Of a stretch of DNA of 32,498 nt, positions 22,161 through 32,498 are shown piece after piece (positions within the stretch are counted from its first letter, which is position 1; each line of letters opens with the position of its first letter). Below the pieces are notes generated by a model. It was not told the origin of the DNA. It searched no databases and saw only the letters and a program-made list of their open reading frames with translations. The position numbers were made by a program, and so were the translations under genes. This DNA comes from Dimargaris cristalligena (Eukaryota; Kickxellomycota; Dimargaritomycetes; Dimargaritales; Dimargaritaceae), in assembly GCA_027576995.1 (NCBI GenBank), contig JANBQC010000311.1, positions 1 through 32,498 of the forward strand, written 5' to 3'.

Positions 22161-23469
22161 ATATATCTTTCCTGGCTCAACTATATTCCCGCCCAACATA
22201 CCCGCCGGTCTAGGAACATCAGTAATAGTGGGGAGAACCCACCCCATGATTATTCTAGGTAGCCATCATTCTTGGGGATGATGTCTCTCGTTCATTATCT
22301 ATTATAGTAGTATTCGTTCTCCCCATACAATTAACCATATGTCCATTGAAGTAACCATCTTATTATCAGCTCCGTTCCGTGTGTGTGTCTCTCCCCCCCC
22401 CACACCAGGAATACCAAAGAAGGCCATGTAAAACATTTCCCGATACGCATTATGATTCTACTATCTATTCATTCAAAGTATTTAGGTCTATGGTCTAAGT
22501 GATGGAAAGCCATAACACACGATACGATAGCTTGCCCGTCTTTAACTATACATAATAATAATATTAATAATAGATGTATATTATGCCCAGTTTGTTGTTT
22601 TACTCTCCCCCATTGCAGCCATCCATACAATACAATTCGGCGATTTTGCCGCTCCCGAGTGCCACTGAATTCCGCGAATAGTGTGGGGCCGAAGTCCGGC
22701 GGGTGGAAAATAATAGAGCAGCAATGGGAGGAGGAGGGGGCCTCACCTCATAAAGTAGGCCTTAACCAACACCCCACACATAATATATATATATATACAC
22801 ACACACTATATATCCATCAATCACACACTCTCTCTCCCCTCCCAAACATGTGTGTCCGGTGGTTGGCTGATCCCTGGTGGTGCAGGTTCTCGAAATTCCA
22901 CCCCTTCAATCGAATCGCGCAAGTCGCGGTCTTTTCAGCCAACCACAAAACCCGTTGAAATCTCGCATGAAAAAGAGTGGCTGACTAGCAAGGAAATGTT
23001 TAATTTTGGTCTTTTTTATTACATCTATATTTTTATCTTTGTATATTTGTACTCTATCTTTCAGCATGTTCTCCTCGCGTACTGTCCGGGGTTTTAAAGT
23101 CGCTCTCGCCACCGGTATCCTGGGAGGGGAGTAATGGCATTCCATGGTCGGCGGGTTTGACGGAGGGAGGGGGTCGCCCCTGAGGCTATCTAACTGGACA
23201 AATTAGACAAGCCGCCGACCGGTGCGGTGGTAGTGAAATAATAGCAGAGAGTGGTGTAAAACATCCGAGTTACCGGACTCTTATTAAGTAATGAAAAGAA
23301 GGAGGAGGAAATCACGCTCTTTCCATTCAATGACTGGGAGGGGAGGCTGTTGCCTTTGCCTAAGCCCGTTTGATTAAGTGGTATTAAAATGCCAAGCCCG
23401 GACTTAGGCGAGCCCTCGGGGGTTGGACCACCAATCCACTTTCAGCTAGGCCATCTCTAGGCAGTTGGA

Positions 23470-23501
<32 letters not shown>

Positions 23502-24918
23502 ATGTAGACTTCTTTTCGGTTCCTTTCCTATAGCCTACATGGTGGGGTCATTGTGGACCATTTAGTGTAACGGCCTAAATAATCATATTCGCCTCGTCTC
23601 GTCTCAATCCTATCGAATCCACCAATAATCGTGGGACACTCGGAATTCGACAAATAGCAATTAAGCTTCAATCGACGGGGTACTTGCATCTCCTCTTTGA
23701 TGCTGGCTGGGCCACGGCCGCAGGATTCGATTAAGAAAGAATCCATCACACTGCCACCACCTCCTGGCCCACCTTTAGGGGGGAACTGCCAACCTTTTAA
23801 TCCCGCCCATCTCACGTCCTTCCTTAAACCTTCCGGCGCTATTCTACAAACCACGGTGGTTATTCCCACTGCCGGTCTGTTTCTGACACCCGTAGGAGAG
23901 TGCGGAAAAGTTCATAAACGGTGGGATGATCAGTACCATCCGAGCGGACTTCCGCTCCTATGATCACTCGCCCTCTCTCTCTCTTCAACGGAATTATCAG
24001 ACGAATGGAAGGCAATGAGCCACACACTATAGACCTACCACCGCGGTCTTAGATTGGTTCCCCAGATGAAGGTAAATAGACAGGCAATCAATTCCCCCCC
24101 CCCAGGCTGTCCAAGGGGTTATTCTTGCTATCTTTAGGTGTCCCGGAATGTCCGCCCGCTGCAGCCATGGCAGTGTTCCATCCTTTTAAATCTAATGAAC
24201 AATATCAGCCCACCCCAACCCCCTGCCTTTCCTAGCCTCGCGTTATTTTCTAACTCCCCCGGCAATGCCGTCGGAAGTGACGGGAGAGGAGGCAAATGGA
24301 CTTGGTCCCGATTATTACCCCCTCCTACTTTCCCATGCTAGATCATACCAAATCAACTAGGTCCCTGCCAAGCCCATAACTGTGTGAGATTGCCCCTCCC
24401 CCATGCGAGTAGAGAAGGGGGGAAAGCGACGACAAACGGCACTCTGGGAGGTCTCTCTTTTGTTAGTACATGGATTGCCTAGAGCCAGCGATTGGCCCGC
24501 TTAGATTGCCAAGTTATTGTTAAATCTCTGCTCTCCACTACCATTTGTTTCCTTTTGGAATCCTTTTAGTAAGCCCCACAAGGACCATCAATACAGGAAC
24601 AACCAGCCCGTCTACATTGCCATATCGAACATCCGGGCTTGATCACCAGGAATATTAATGGAACTTGGCTAATCCCCGGAGCTGGGCCAGATCATGCCCA
24701 GCGCGGGAGGGAAGAAGGGGGGTTATAGGGTTAAGTTTCTCGCGCCGGGCTGGAATAATAGACCAACCACGCGACTAGTTTGGCCGCTACCGTGGCATAT
24801 AAAGGCGCAGGGACAACCCGATGAACTATAGTATTCTTAAAGTGGTATTTTGGGACCCTGTGTACGCTTGGCCTATTCTTTATACAGCTGACAGGTGACA
24901 CGACCACCCCGGGGGCTT

Positions 24919-24943
24919 TATATTTATATATATATATATATAA
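24919..24943 (+). repeat. TA-rich microsatellite
   Basis: Short TA dinucleotide run in the gene-free region. Similar TA runs are found at about 4848-4873, inside the last MMAB intron (about 7826-7845) and at about 20827-20850. Confidence 0.85.
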
Positions 24944-25274
24944 TGTCAACCAGTGGTTCTGTATTATACCGGATGGGACCTTTGATCTCAATTTCTTCTC
25001 CAAAATACGGATTGCATGCTGATTTCCCGAGTTATTAATAAGCGGTTCTCCCCCACAGAGCGGTGCTTTAATTAGCGAATGTACGCTCATGTAGGTGTGC
25101 GGCAGATGGGAGTGTTACCAGCGCCCCCAATGGCCCATTTTGTCACTGGAGACCTCTCCCCTGAATACAACACCACCGTTTACTGTTATCCCGCCTTTCT
25201 TTATTTCTTTTTATTTTGGGTTATTATCCACCCTGTGAGCAGCTTCCACGTGAGGGTCGGTCGAAACCCGAGCC

Positions 25275-25292
25275 CAAGTCCAAGTCCAAGTG
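25275..25292 (+). repeat. Three CAAGTC-type hexamer units
   Basis: Two CAAGTC units followed by CAAGTG, matching the unit family of the larger array at 13406-13471. Too short to be sure of common origin. Confidence 0.7.
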
Positions 25293-28200
25293 GAAACTCC
25301 TCCGCCACACACCATTATTAATAATGCTCTGTTAATAATAGGGTATTGTTATATACATTCTCTATCAAAACCCCAAAATCCGAAACGAATCAAAAAACCC
25401 GGTAATTTCCACGAATCAAAAGGAAGCTGGCTGACAGGCGCGGAGGAAACCACCAACCCAACCCAACCCAACCCACTCCCTCAGCCTCCTCTCTCTCAGT
25501 ATATTATTATATTCCCCTTCCACCCTCCCAATGCCCTAATAAGCGGAGAAAATGCACCAGGCTCAGCCTAAAGGCTGTACCATAAGGGGTCCCCATGACC
25601 CTGTTCCTCCCTTTTTATTGTGTATCCACTGCCCACACACCACAAGGATCACTACCCTTTCTCTCCAATGCACCCTCCCCGCATTAAATGGTTATATACG
25701 GCTACCGCAGCACACGTCCATCTGATTGTTGCTCGCAACTGATAAACGGGGTTGGCTGTCTCCTGCTCACCGATACTTTCAGATGAAATCTGATGACGCT
25801 TTGGTACCGTGGCCACCCGCAGTTCCCCAGCGGGCAAAGTCGGGCAGGATTAGGGTAGAATACGGTGCTATTGACAGTCGCAGGGGCAGGGCAGAATAGG
25901 GAAGCTGCTGCTGGAATCCGGCTCCACCAGCGACGGTTCGATTTTGAGCGCGAAAGAGGGTCCCGCAACCACCTTCATTCATACGCGTCGAGCTCGGCAT
26001 TCAAATTGGGCAAGGGACCACCACCGAGCCAGCCAGCGTGCAATGTGGGAAGTGAGGAAAATTCCGGCCAGAGCTGCCTTAGTCAGTGAATTATCAGTTG
26101 GTGGTGTATTGTCGCCGCAATTAGGATTTTTTTACCAACAGTGGGAGAGAAGCACCCCCCCCCACGCGGGAAAACAACGAGCGCAGAGATGTGTGCTGCG
26201 GACTACCACCACTATAACCTTCTTCAAGCGGATTTACTGGCTGTCCGAAATTATCCACCAATAGTAGACGTGTGTATTAGTAAGCCGGGTCCAATAACCT
26301 TGCTGCGCGATATACAAAGTAACTAACCCGGCCGGAAAAGTGCCCATTAGGTTAGTAAGAGGAGGGCCCCTTGAAAGAGGGGGGTGTATGGTGGTGGTTG
26401 TTCACAGCGTATAGCTAGATTAGACCCTTCTGGTTTTAAGGGTCATAGTGACCGCGATACTAATGGGTGCAGTATTAATATGTGGGTGTGTACATGTATG
26501 GGGTGGGGGGGGCAGAGACATAAAGGGTAGAGAGCGAGAGGCACCCCCGATTTCATTTTGGGCCATCGTCTGCCCGGCCCATTGGTGTGTCCATATGGGG
26601 AGGTGGCAGTGAAGGGCCAAATGCCTGTGGCGGTCGCACAGTCCGACGGGGATTATAGTCGCACCACAGCCGCAGTTCGGACTGCAGTACGAAGGCTGTC
26701 GCCCCCCTCCCAATCCCCTATAGCCACATACCCTTTAAGTTGATTGTTGAACGGAGGAAAATAGGTCAAGTGCCCAGTCCCCTCTATAGTCGCCTAAGTA
26801 TTTTTGGGGGTTCGTCTCTTTTTGGGCACTTCGAAAACGGATGCCAATCAAGCCAGCTCGTTTTGGCGCGTAATTGATTAGCCGGTATCCTGGAAATCGC
26901 CAAGTCCGTCCTCTATCTCTGTTGTATTCTTGGACACCAAATCACGGTTATATACCTATTCTCATTCTAAAAAAACCCCCATCCGTCACTGGTCTTACTC
27001 GATATGGGGTATTCACACAGTCATCCTCTATTCCCTGAGGACTGTCCGGGAAATTCATCGGAGGGTACCCCCGCTATACCCACTTGGGCATGCCGGAGTT
27101 GCCAAGGCCCCGATCGCCCAAGTAGGCATCATCGGTGTTGTGGGCATGACGTCTGGAGGAAGGGAGGGTATGGCCTCTAACTATGCCAATATTACCAGGT
27201 GTGTGGGGGGGGGATATACGCTTGTTTATTGAGCCGGGGAGGGTTCAACAAAATGGGCCAAGTGTTGTCGGCATGGTCTTCTCTGTGTAGATAGACCGTT
27301 GGTGAAAATAAAATGTAACTGACTAAGCTTTTTAAATGTTTAGAATCTGGGAAAACAGTCGGCGGGCGATTCCTACCTTTACCCAGTAATATTCGCGTCT
27401 CATCGGCTGGATTTTGAGCTATACGGTTCTTGGATTGAACCTATCCCAATTCGATTGCCATCAAGTGTATGGCGTCTATGAAAACCACCAAGAGCCTGCG
27501 GCGATTTATAAGCAAATATTGATCACCCGACTATCCCCCAAGTGAGAGAGAGAGACTGGGTTATTTTACGGAGGATTGGAGGTGACAAATCCAGAGGAGC
27601 GTAGTTAGCTAGAAAGGCTTGGCCCGGGGCCTTGTATACAAATAGAGAGGGTAATTGGGATTATTGCATAACAAATGCACCCAAAATACCCGGCGGCGGA
27701 GTCTCATCATTTGCAGCGGAAAATGAGCCATCCTCAGGATAAACGGGTTCCCGGAGGAAATAATATGTCCTGACTAAGTTATAATAACCTAGTGGATAGT
27801 GGCTGACCTAATAAAGTTCCCAGACTCCGGGTGCGTGATGTGGTCCGCACCAGCAATATGGGGTGGGGGGCATTGGATTAGTCAGCGAGGCAGTGGGGGA
27901 GGATGTTTTTGGAAGCAGGTGTACCCCTTCTACGACCACCACAAACACCATACTGCCCACTATACTAATTCTGCAGCACCGCGAAAATAACAATATATAT
28001 ATATAACCCACATTCACATTCACACTCACACCCACGCCTAAAGGGGCCATACCGCAAGCAGCGGACGGTGATAAGCTAGATCCCGAATTATGGTTGGACC
28101 AATATTCCATGGCAAATCCCGAGGTGAATAAATAGATAACTGGGATGTACCGCCGTGCGAGTTGGTCGCAACGGGTCCAAAGAGCCTTGGCGAAACCTAC

Positions 28201-29303
28201 ACAAACCGATGGAGCGTTCCTCCGAGCATTGGCCATCGCAGTGTCACGCATTCACTGTCAAAACTCCTTCGGTTCATAATATTAGGAGGCATGATTGGTG
28301 GGGATGGCAGCGAGATTACTTGGGACTAGCCAAGCAAGAAAGGTGATCGATAAGAATCAACTCATCCACACTCGTTATCCACCAACACGACAAGTCCGAA
28401 GGGGAGGGTCAAAAAGACAAATAGGCACAAAAGAGGGTCGACCCCGCACGAACGGGGGGTTCTCCCCCCCATCGAGGGCTCGATACACTCGGAAAGTGCC
28501 GCTCGGTCGAGTCAAATAACCCACACCATATTCTCGGCTTTTCCTATTGCCGGTAGATCCCAAGGTCGGGGGAGGAGAGATCGACTGGCGACATTGCCCA
28601 ATTTAGTCGAGCGACACTGGGGCGGCATTATGGCCCCAATCACCCTACCACGTTGATTCGGGGGATGCGCGATTTTGGTTGGGTGTGTTCGCCAAGACCG
28701 ACGTTTATCGAAAACATCGGGTCGATAGAGTTTAAGGCCACACAGTGCGAGTGGGAACTTGGTGGACAACGACGTCATTGGGACCTGCTACTTCAGGCCG
28801 ATATCTATTCCCTCTTTACTTGGGACTAACTATAGATAAAATAAGACAAGCTATAAATATAATAAGACAAGGAAGGGTACGGGGATATCCGAAAAATACG
28901 TGTGTGCTACGTGGCGCCAGTCGACCGGTTGGTGGTGCCAGGCTTCCGGGCGCGATGATTGGCTGCGCCAAGACCGCTTTACCACACTCCAGGCTGTTGT
29001 TGCAGGCCGCTTATCTATATCTATATCCACACCCTTAACAACTCAAATAAGTTTCTTAGTTTACTCCCACATTTCCCAATTTCGACCTTTGAAACATTCG
29101 ACTATTTTAGTCCTTTGCTTATCTATTTTTCCCTAATTTTGTTCATTTCTACCGGCAACCTCGTCGGTTGTGTCCCTTCCTCCCTCATCCCACCCACCCC
29201 CAGCAACATCTATTATCCGGCACAGTCACATTACGTCGTTGTTACCTTATCCCCCCCCCTTTTGCATTCCTTGGCAAATAGGAAAAACAAAGAACAACTA
29301 AGC

Positions 29304-30122
29304 ATGGCCACCCCCTACTATACCTCTTCTTCGTCCACCGCCGGCCCGAGTTGGTCCGCCGGTGGTGGGAGTGGGGAGGGTGCCCGACCCACCTACTCCT
29401 ACTCGTTCGAAACCCTGACCAAGACGAACCCCCTTTCGCCCCTGGCCCAACGCCATCTCACCCGGGTCTACACTTGGCTGGCCCTGGCGTCCGGTTCGGC
29501 CGCCCTGGGTTCGTACGCCTTCATTACCGGCTATCTTCAACTCCCTGTGTGGGCGACCCTGCTCCTGTCCCTGGCCAGCGTCTTCTACCTCAGCGGCCCC
29601 CCGGCCCCCTCGGCTCTTTGGGCCTCCCCTGCCCAAATCCGTCAGACCGCCCTACTCACCGTCGCCTTCACCCAGGGTAACGCCATCGGGTCCCTCCTCA
29701 ACGTGGCCCTCTACGTGGACCCCCGCATCGTCACCACGGCCCTGGCCGGCACCCTCGCCGTGTTCACCTGTTTCACCGCCAGCGCCATCTTCAGCCGTTC
29801 CCGCGTCGGCCTGTACTTCGGGGGCCTCCTGGGCTCGGCCCTTTCGGTGCTGGCCCTGCTGTCGTGGGTCAATGGGCTGTTCCTGCGCTCGGAGGCTCTG
29901 TTCGCCCTGCAACTGTACGGTGGTCTGGCCATCTTTAGCTTCTACATCATCTACGACACCCAGAAAATCCTCCACCAAATCGATATGGGCTACCTGGACG
30001 CCGCGGGCCAGGCCTTCGAACTGTACACCGATGCCTTTGCCGTCTTTGTGCGCCTGCTCATTATCCTGCTCAGGAAGGAAGAGAACCGGGAGCGTCGTCG
30101 CGACAACCGCAAGCGCTCTTAG
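29304..30122 (+). CDS. Bax inhibitor-1 family protein (TMBIM6)
   Basis: A single-exon 272-aa multi-pass membrane protein of the BI-1/TMBIM family, an ER calcium-leak and cell-death suppressor. The first ~45 residues are soluble and Ser/Gly-rich. Then come SPLAQRHLTRVYTWLALA and a series of six or seven hydrophobic segments between about residues 50 and 257. Diagnostic features near the end are the YDTQ motif (FYIIYDTQKIL), the second acidic site in ELYTDAFAVFVRLL, and a strongly basic tail (RKEENRERRRDNRKRS) as in BI-1 proteins. The two acidic residues correspond to the di-aspartyl pH sensor described for bacterial relatives. The frame stays open 115 codons upstream but without an ATG, so the start is the ATG in AAGCATGGCC. 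The leader is C/T-rich. AATAAA near 30371 could be its poly(A) signal. Confidence 0.94.
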   Translation: MATPYYTSSSSTAGPSWSAGGGSGEGARPTYSYSFETLTKTNPLSPLAQRHLTRVYTWLALASGSAALGSYAFITGYLQLPVWATLLLSLASVFYLSGPPAPSALWASPAQIRQTALLTVAFTQGNAIGSLLNVALYVDPRIVTTALAGTLAVFTCFTASAIFSRSRVGLYFGGLLGSALSVLALLSWVNGLFLRSEALFALQLYGGLAIFSFYIIYDTQKILHQIDMGYLDAAGQAFELYTDAFAVFVRLLIILLRKEENRERRRDNRKRS

Positions 30123-31260
30123 TAATGTATCTGAATAATATCCGATATTTACCCCTCCCTCCCGCCCGCCTTTCATCCTTACTGGTCGTAAGGCTTACAT
30201 GTCTGTATTGTTTCGAGTGCCACCGGGACAGGGGGAGGGGGTTACCCACCATTTTCCCTTGCTCTTTGCAGTGATACTTTGCGTAAATTTTTGAACTATA
30301 TACTTGACTTCTTTTTAGTATTCTAAGCTCCCTCGGATTAACTGGCCGAGATTATACCGCAGAGCCTGTAAAATAAATATCCCTTGATAAAGTACCCGTG
30401 TTGATTTCTGAAGTTCGGGGTGCCGCTGATTGGATTTATTGATAAATGAGTTTTTAGGCACCTACAGGTTGATCCAATTAAGTGGGGAGGTCCGCCGTGG
30501 TTGGATTTGAATAACCAAACTATCAGAAACTAAGATATGTCAGTATTGCAGAAGTACAGTGGATTGGCAATGCTCTTGATAAATAGACATTGATTATTTT
30601 TTTGGGTGCGTCGTTTGAAATCGCTGATAATATAATAACCGGTTGGGTTATCCATGCTAGAAAGGTGTATGGGTTTAGGGGTTATTAAAAGAAGTGTATT
30701 TAGTAATAGCTGTTGCCTTCAGGATTCCATTGGTAATATATACCTAGCTAGCCCTAATCAAGGCACCGGTAACCTCACGTTTATAAGTAATGTGCCGGTT
30801 AATTTGGGAACTACCCCGCAATTCTAAATCGGCCGATATATTCTATTATTAATATTCGTTCCTACCAATCGGCGATGAATCGAAATAATACCATTTTAAA
30901 AGTGGGATAGTGCGGTTATGGAAGGCCAACTCAGGGGGACCTACAATCACCGTGACACTTCAAATCAAAATGTAGTAGAGGTAGCTTTGGACCCGGAGTG
31001 CCAACAAACGACCAGGTGTCCACCACCTTCCTAATTATATATAGATTAGTAGGGTAGTCTAGCGGCCATTTTTACGCAAACACGCACCACTCAGTATTCA
31101 ATTTATTGGAATATATCAGACAACTCGTGAATTTATTTAACGGGTAGAATTTAGAGGAAATAATTAATCTGTTCAATAGTGAGCGTCTGATAATATAGCG
31201 GAAGTTTTCGAATCTGAGTTGATATGAAAATGGCGAGGTATATCGATCCAAAAGATTAAG
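30123..31260. other. Gene-free interval between BI-1 and the zinc-finger gene 3' ends
   Basis: 1.1 kb between two convergent genes, AT-rich, with AAATAAA near 30371 on the + strand. I see no coding frame and no tRNA-like or other RNA structure. Confidence 0.55.
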
Positions 31261-31306
31261 CTATTGGCGGATCAGATTATTCATCCGTTGGCGGTAATCG
31301 AGGACG

Positions 31307-31567
31307 TTATTGGCAATTTGGGGATCGGCCTATATGCCTACCTAAATTATCTTTACGATTATAATTTCTCATACACTTCGGACAGGGGTACGAATCAGCT
31401 TCCGAATTGTGGAGTTTCATATGACAAGCGAGGTTAAATCGGGAACTATATCCTTTGGAACATTGGTTACATTGGTAATTTATAGCCTGAGCCACTTCAT
31501 GCTGATCAGCTGGGCCGGCTTGAGGTGGCCCAGTTTTTCCTTTGGTGGGGTTTCTACCCACGGTCTC
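31307..31567 (-). pseudogene. C2H2 zinc-finger exon, probable 3' frameshift
   Basis: The minus-strand frame encodes two zinc fingers: YQCNQCSKGYSSRFNLACHMKLH (C-x2-C-x12-H-x3-H, complete) and YPCPKCMRNYNRKDNLGRHI, whose last ligand would be Cys at H-x6-C in RSPNC instead of a normal His. The frame then stops at 31307. One frame over, a coding-looking stretch continues to a TAG at 31261; a single extra C in the run at 31320-31323 would join them, so an indel or sequence error is likely. The 5' edge is taken from the acceptor TTACAG before 31567; another AG at 31610 is possible. Two earlier coding-like blocks (31675-31779 and 31811-31870) may be upstream exons. Codons are AT-rich, unlike the neighbouring genes. 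Fold is clear; gene structure and whether it is functional are not. Confidence 0.5.
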
Positions 31568-31651
31568 CTGTAATTGGGGTTGGGGTACTGGGGCTGGAGG
31601 ACCATGCCTCTAATACCCGAGCCACTGGCCTTGGGTTGGATGTCTGTGTCG

Positions 31652-32256
31652 GTAGATTGGTCTACTCAGCTGACCTTCACCAAGGGAACTAACCATTTCT
31701 GGGTAGGGGCTTTTATAATTTTCTTATTGTCCTTGAATTGCTCAAGAAGGGTGGCATACTTGGTCAACTTAGATCCTTCCTTTCCTTAGCCAGCAGACCC
31801 CTAAACTCACTTCATTGATGTCACCCAGGTTAACTACTCTTAGTCCATCAAGAGTCCCAAGGATAGGCTTCTAATGGTAGGCAGGGCTTAGGCTTGGCCA
31901 AACAGGCTACTAGCATTAGGATGGGGGTATAGTACTAACCAATAAAGGACAGATGCAGGTTAATGTCAGGGACATGCAGCAGGCACACTTACTAGTTAGC
32001 ACTAGGGAGATGAGCATATAGAGTTTATTGAGGTAAACTGGGGGATATGAATAAGCTCAGGAATCTAACCAGTCCCAGTGGGGGCCAGTTATATATGTGG
32101 GGGACTACTCCAAAGAGAGGTCCCCAAAGGGAGATACCACTATGAATACTAATGGATAAAATGTTAATCAGATAGTGTAAGGGCATAGAAGACTCCTGTG
32201 GTGAACTTACCACATTTTTTACCTACTTTTATTTTTAATCCATTTTTCACATTTAT
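31652..32256. other. CpG-free block, 605 bp
   Basis: Between CG at 31650-31651 and CG at 32257-32258 there is no CG dinucleotide on either strand, although G and C together are roughly 40-45% of bases. The adjoining zinc-finger exon has normal CpG. The remaining 240 bases to the window edge have only three more. This pattern fits past cytosine methylation and deamination, as at silenced repeats, or DNA of foreign origin. Confidence 0.85.
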
Positions 32257-32498
32257 CGGAAGTACGCCCCTGATGAGTGAATGATCCCCTGCCCCTGCCC
32301 CTGACAAGTATGGTCATTTTTCCTCCATTTTTATTACTATATGGGAGAAGTTCAATCAAGCTATATAATGATTTGAATGAAAGTTCCAATTGATGTAGCG
32401 GGACTATTTTTTTATCGAAATGGGAAATAGGTAGATTGATGGGACTTTTTTTTAAAATGAGGGAAAAATGAACCCTGACCCTGTGATCAATCATAAGA

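Larger units (their letters stand above)
20736..29303. other. 8.5-kb region without a supportable gene
   Basis: No frame on either strand shows a domain I recognise. The first few hundred bases are the bZIP promoter/leader and the last ~300 the C/T-rich BI-1 leader. Between them are microsatellites (CT at about 23469-23501, TA at 24919-24943), homopolymer runs (C7T8G9 at 22137-22160), three CAAGTC-type hexamers at 25275-25292 and many frames of 60-147 codons that overlap one another on opposite strands. The best coding-like stretch is near 22848-23130. The region may hold short spliced genes or non-coding RNAs that cannot be called by eye. Confidence 0.5.

Noticed and set aside
25652..26326. 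Several overlapping frames on both strands
   Set aside because: They are of similar length on opposite strands, have no recognisable domain and no consistent splice sites.
21441..26413. 14-bp repeat GTTCACAGCGTATA at 21441-21454 and 26400-26413
   Set aside because: A match of this length is expected about once or twice by chance among all pairs in 32 kb.
27808..28251. 147-codon minus frame whose YWSNHNSG faintly recalls the Qcr9 subunit of complex III
   Set aside because: The resemblance is a few residues only, hydrophobic pattern and length do not fit, and the frame crosses TA and simple repeats.
28959..29303. N-terminal extension of the BI-1 frame
   Set aside because: The frame is open but has no ATG before 29304 and reads through a pyrimidine-rich leader.

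Overview
The window looks like nuclear DNA of a fungus, probably an early-diverging (non-Dikarya) lineage. The evidence is ten recognisable eukaryotic genes, GT-AG introns that are long for a fungus (125-281 nt), and a mitochondrial cobalamin adenosyltransferase, an enzyme usually missing from Dikarya. The lineage is an inference; kingdom and gene identities rest on protein motifs read directly from the sequence.

Left third (1-9.0 kb), compact and intron-rich: RNA polymerase III subunit RPC9 (-) and the KEOPS kinase BUD32 (+) diverge from a shared 742-bp intergenic region. V-ATPase subunit e (-) converges on BUD32 and diverges from mitochondrial ribosomal protein uL11m (+). uL11m converges on the cobalamin adenosyltransferase MMAB (-), with polyadenylation-like hexamers of the two genes only a few bases apart. 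All five spliced genes of the window except one lie here; I could phase-check 17 introns across the five.

Middle (9.0-20.7 kb), all on the minus strand: a single-exon eIF4E-family cap-binding protein with a mixed cap-pocket signature, a small orphan single-pass membrane protein, a five-exon NADH-cytochrome b5 reductase-like protein with an N-terminal oxidoreductase-like (DCC-x3-C-x2-C) domain, and a single-exon bZIP transcription factor. Gene-free stretches of 1-2.3 kb carry GA microsatellites and a graded hexanucleotide array.

Right (20.7-32.5 kb): about 8.5 kb with no gene I can support, then a single-exon Bax inhibitor-1 (TMBIM6) gene (+), then a tentative C2H2 zinc-finger gene (-) that appears frameshifted. 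Its upstream part lies in a 605-bp block with no CpG dinucleotide at all, unlike the rest of the window.

The genes are mostly unrelated housekeeping functions (Pol III transcription, tRNA t6A modification, vacuolar acidification, mitochondrial translation, B12 metabolism, cap binding, redox, ER stress); I see no cluster forming one pathway. I did not find a convincing new biological system. The signals most worth following are the B12 enzyme in a fungus, the CpG-free block with the broken zinc-finger gene, an exact 34-bp repeat pair at the left end, the hybrid eIF4E signature, and a strong preference for TAG over CAG at 3' splice sites.
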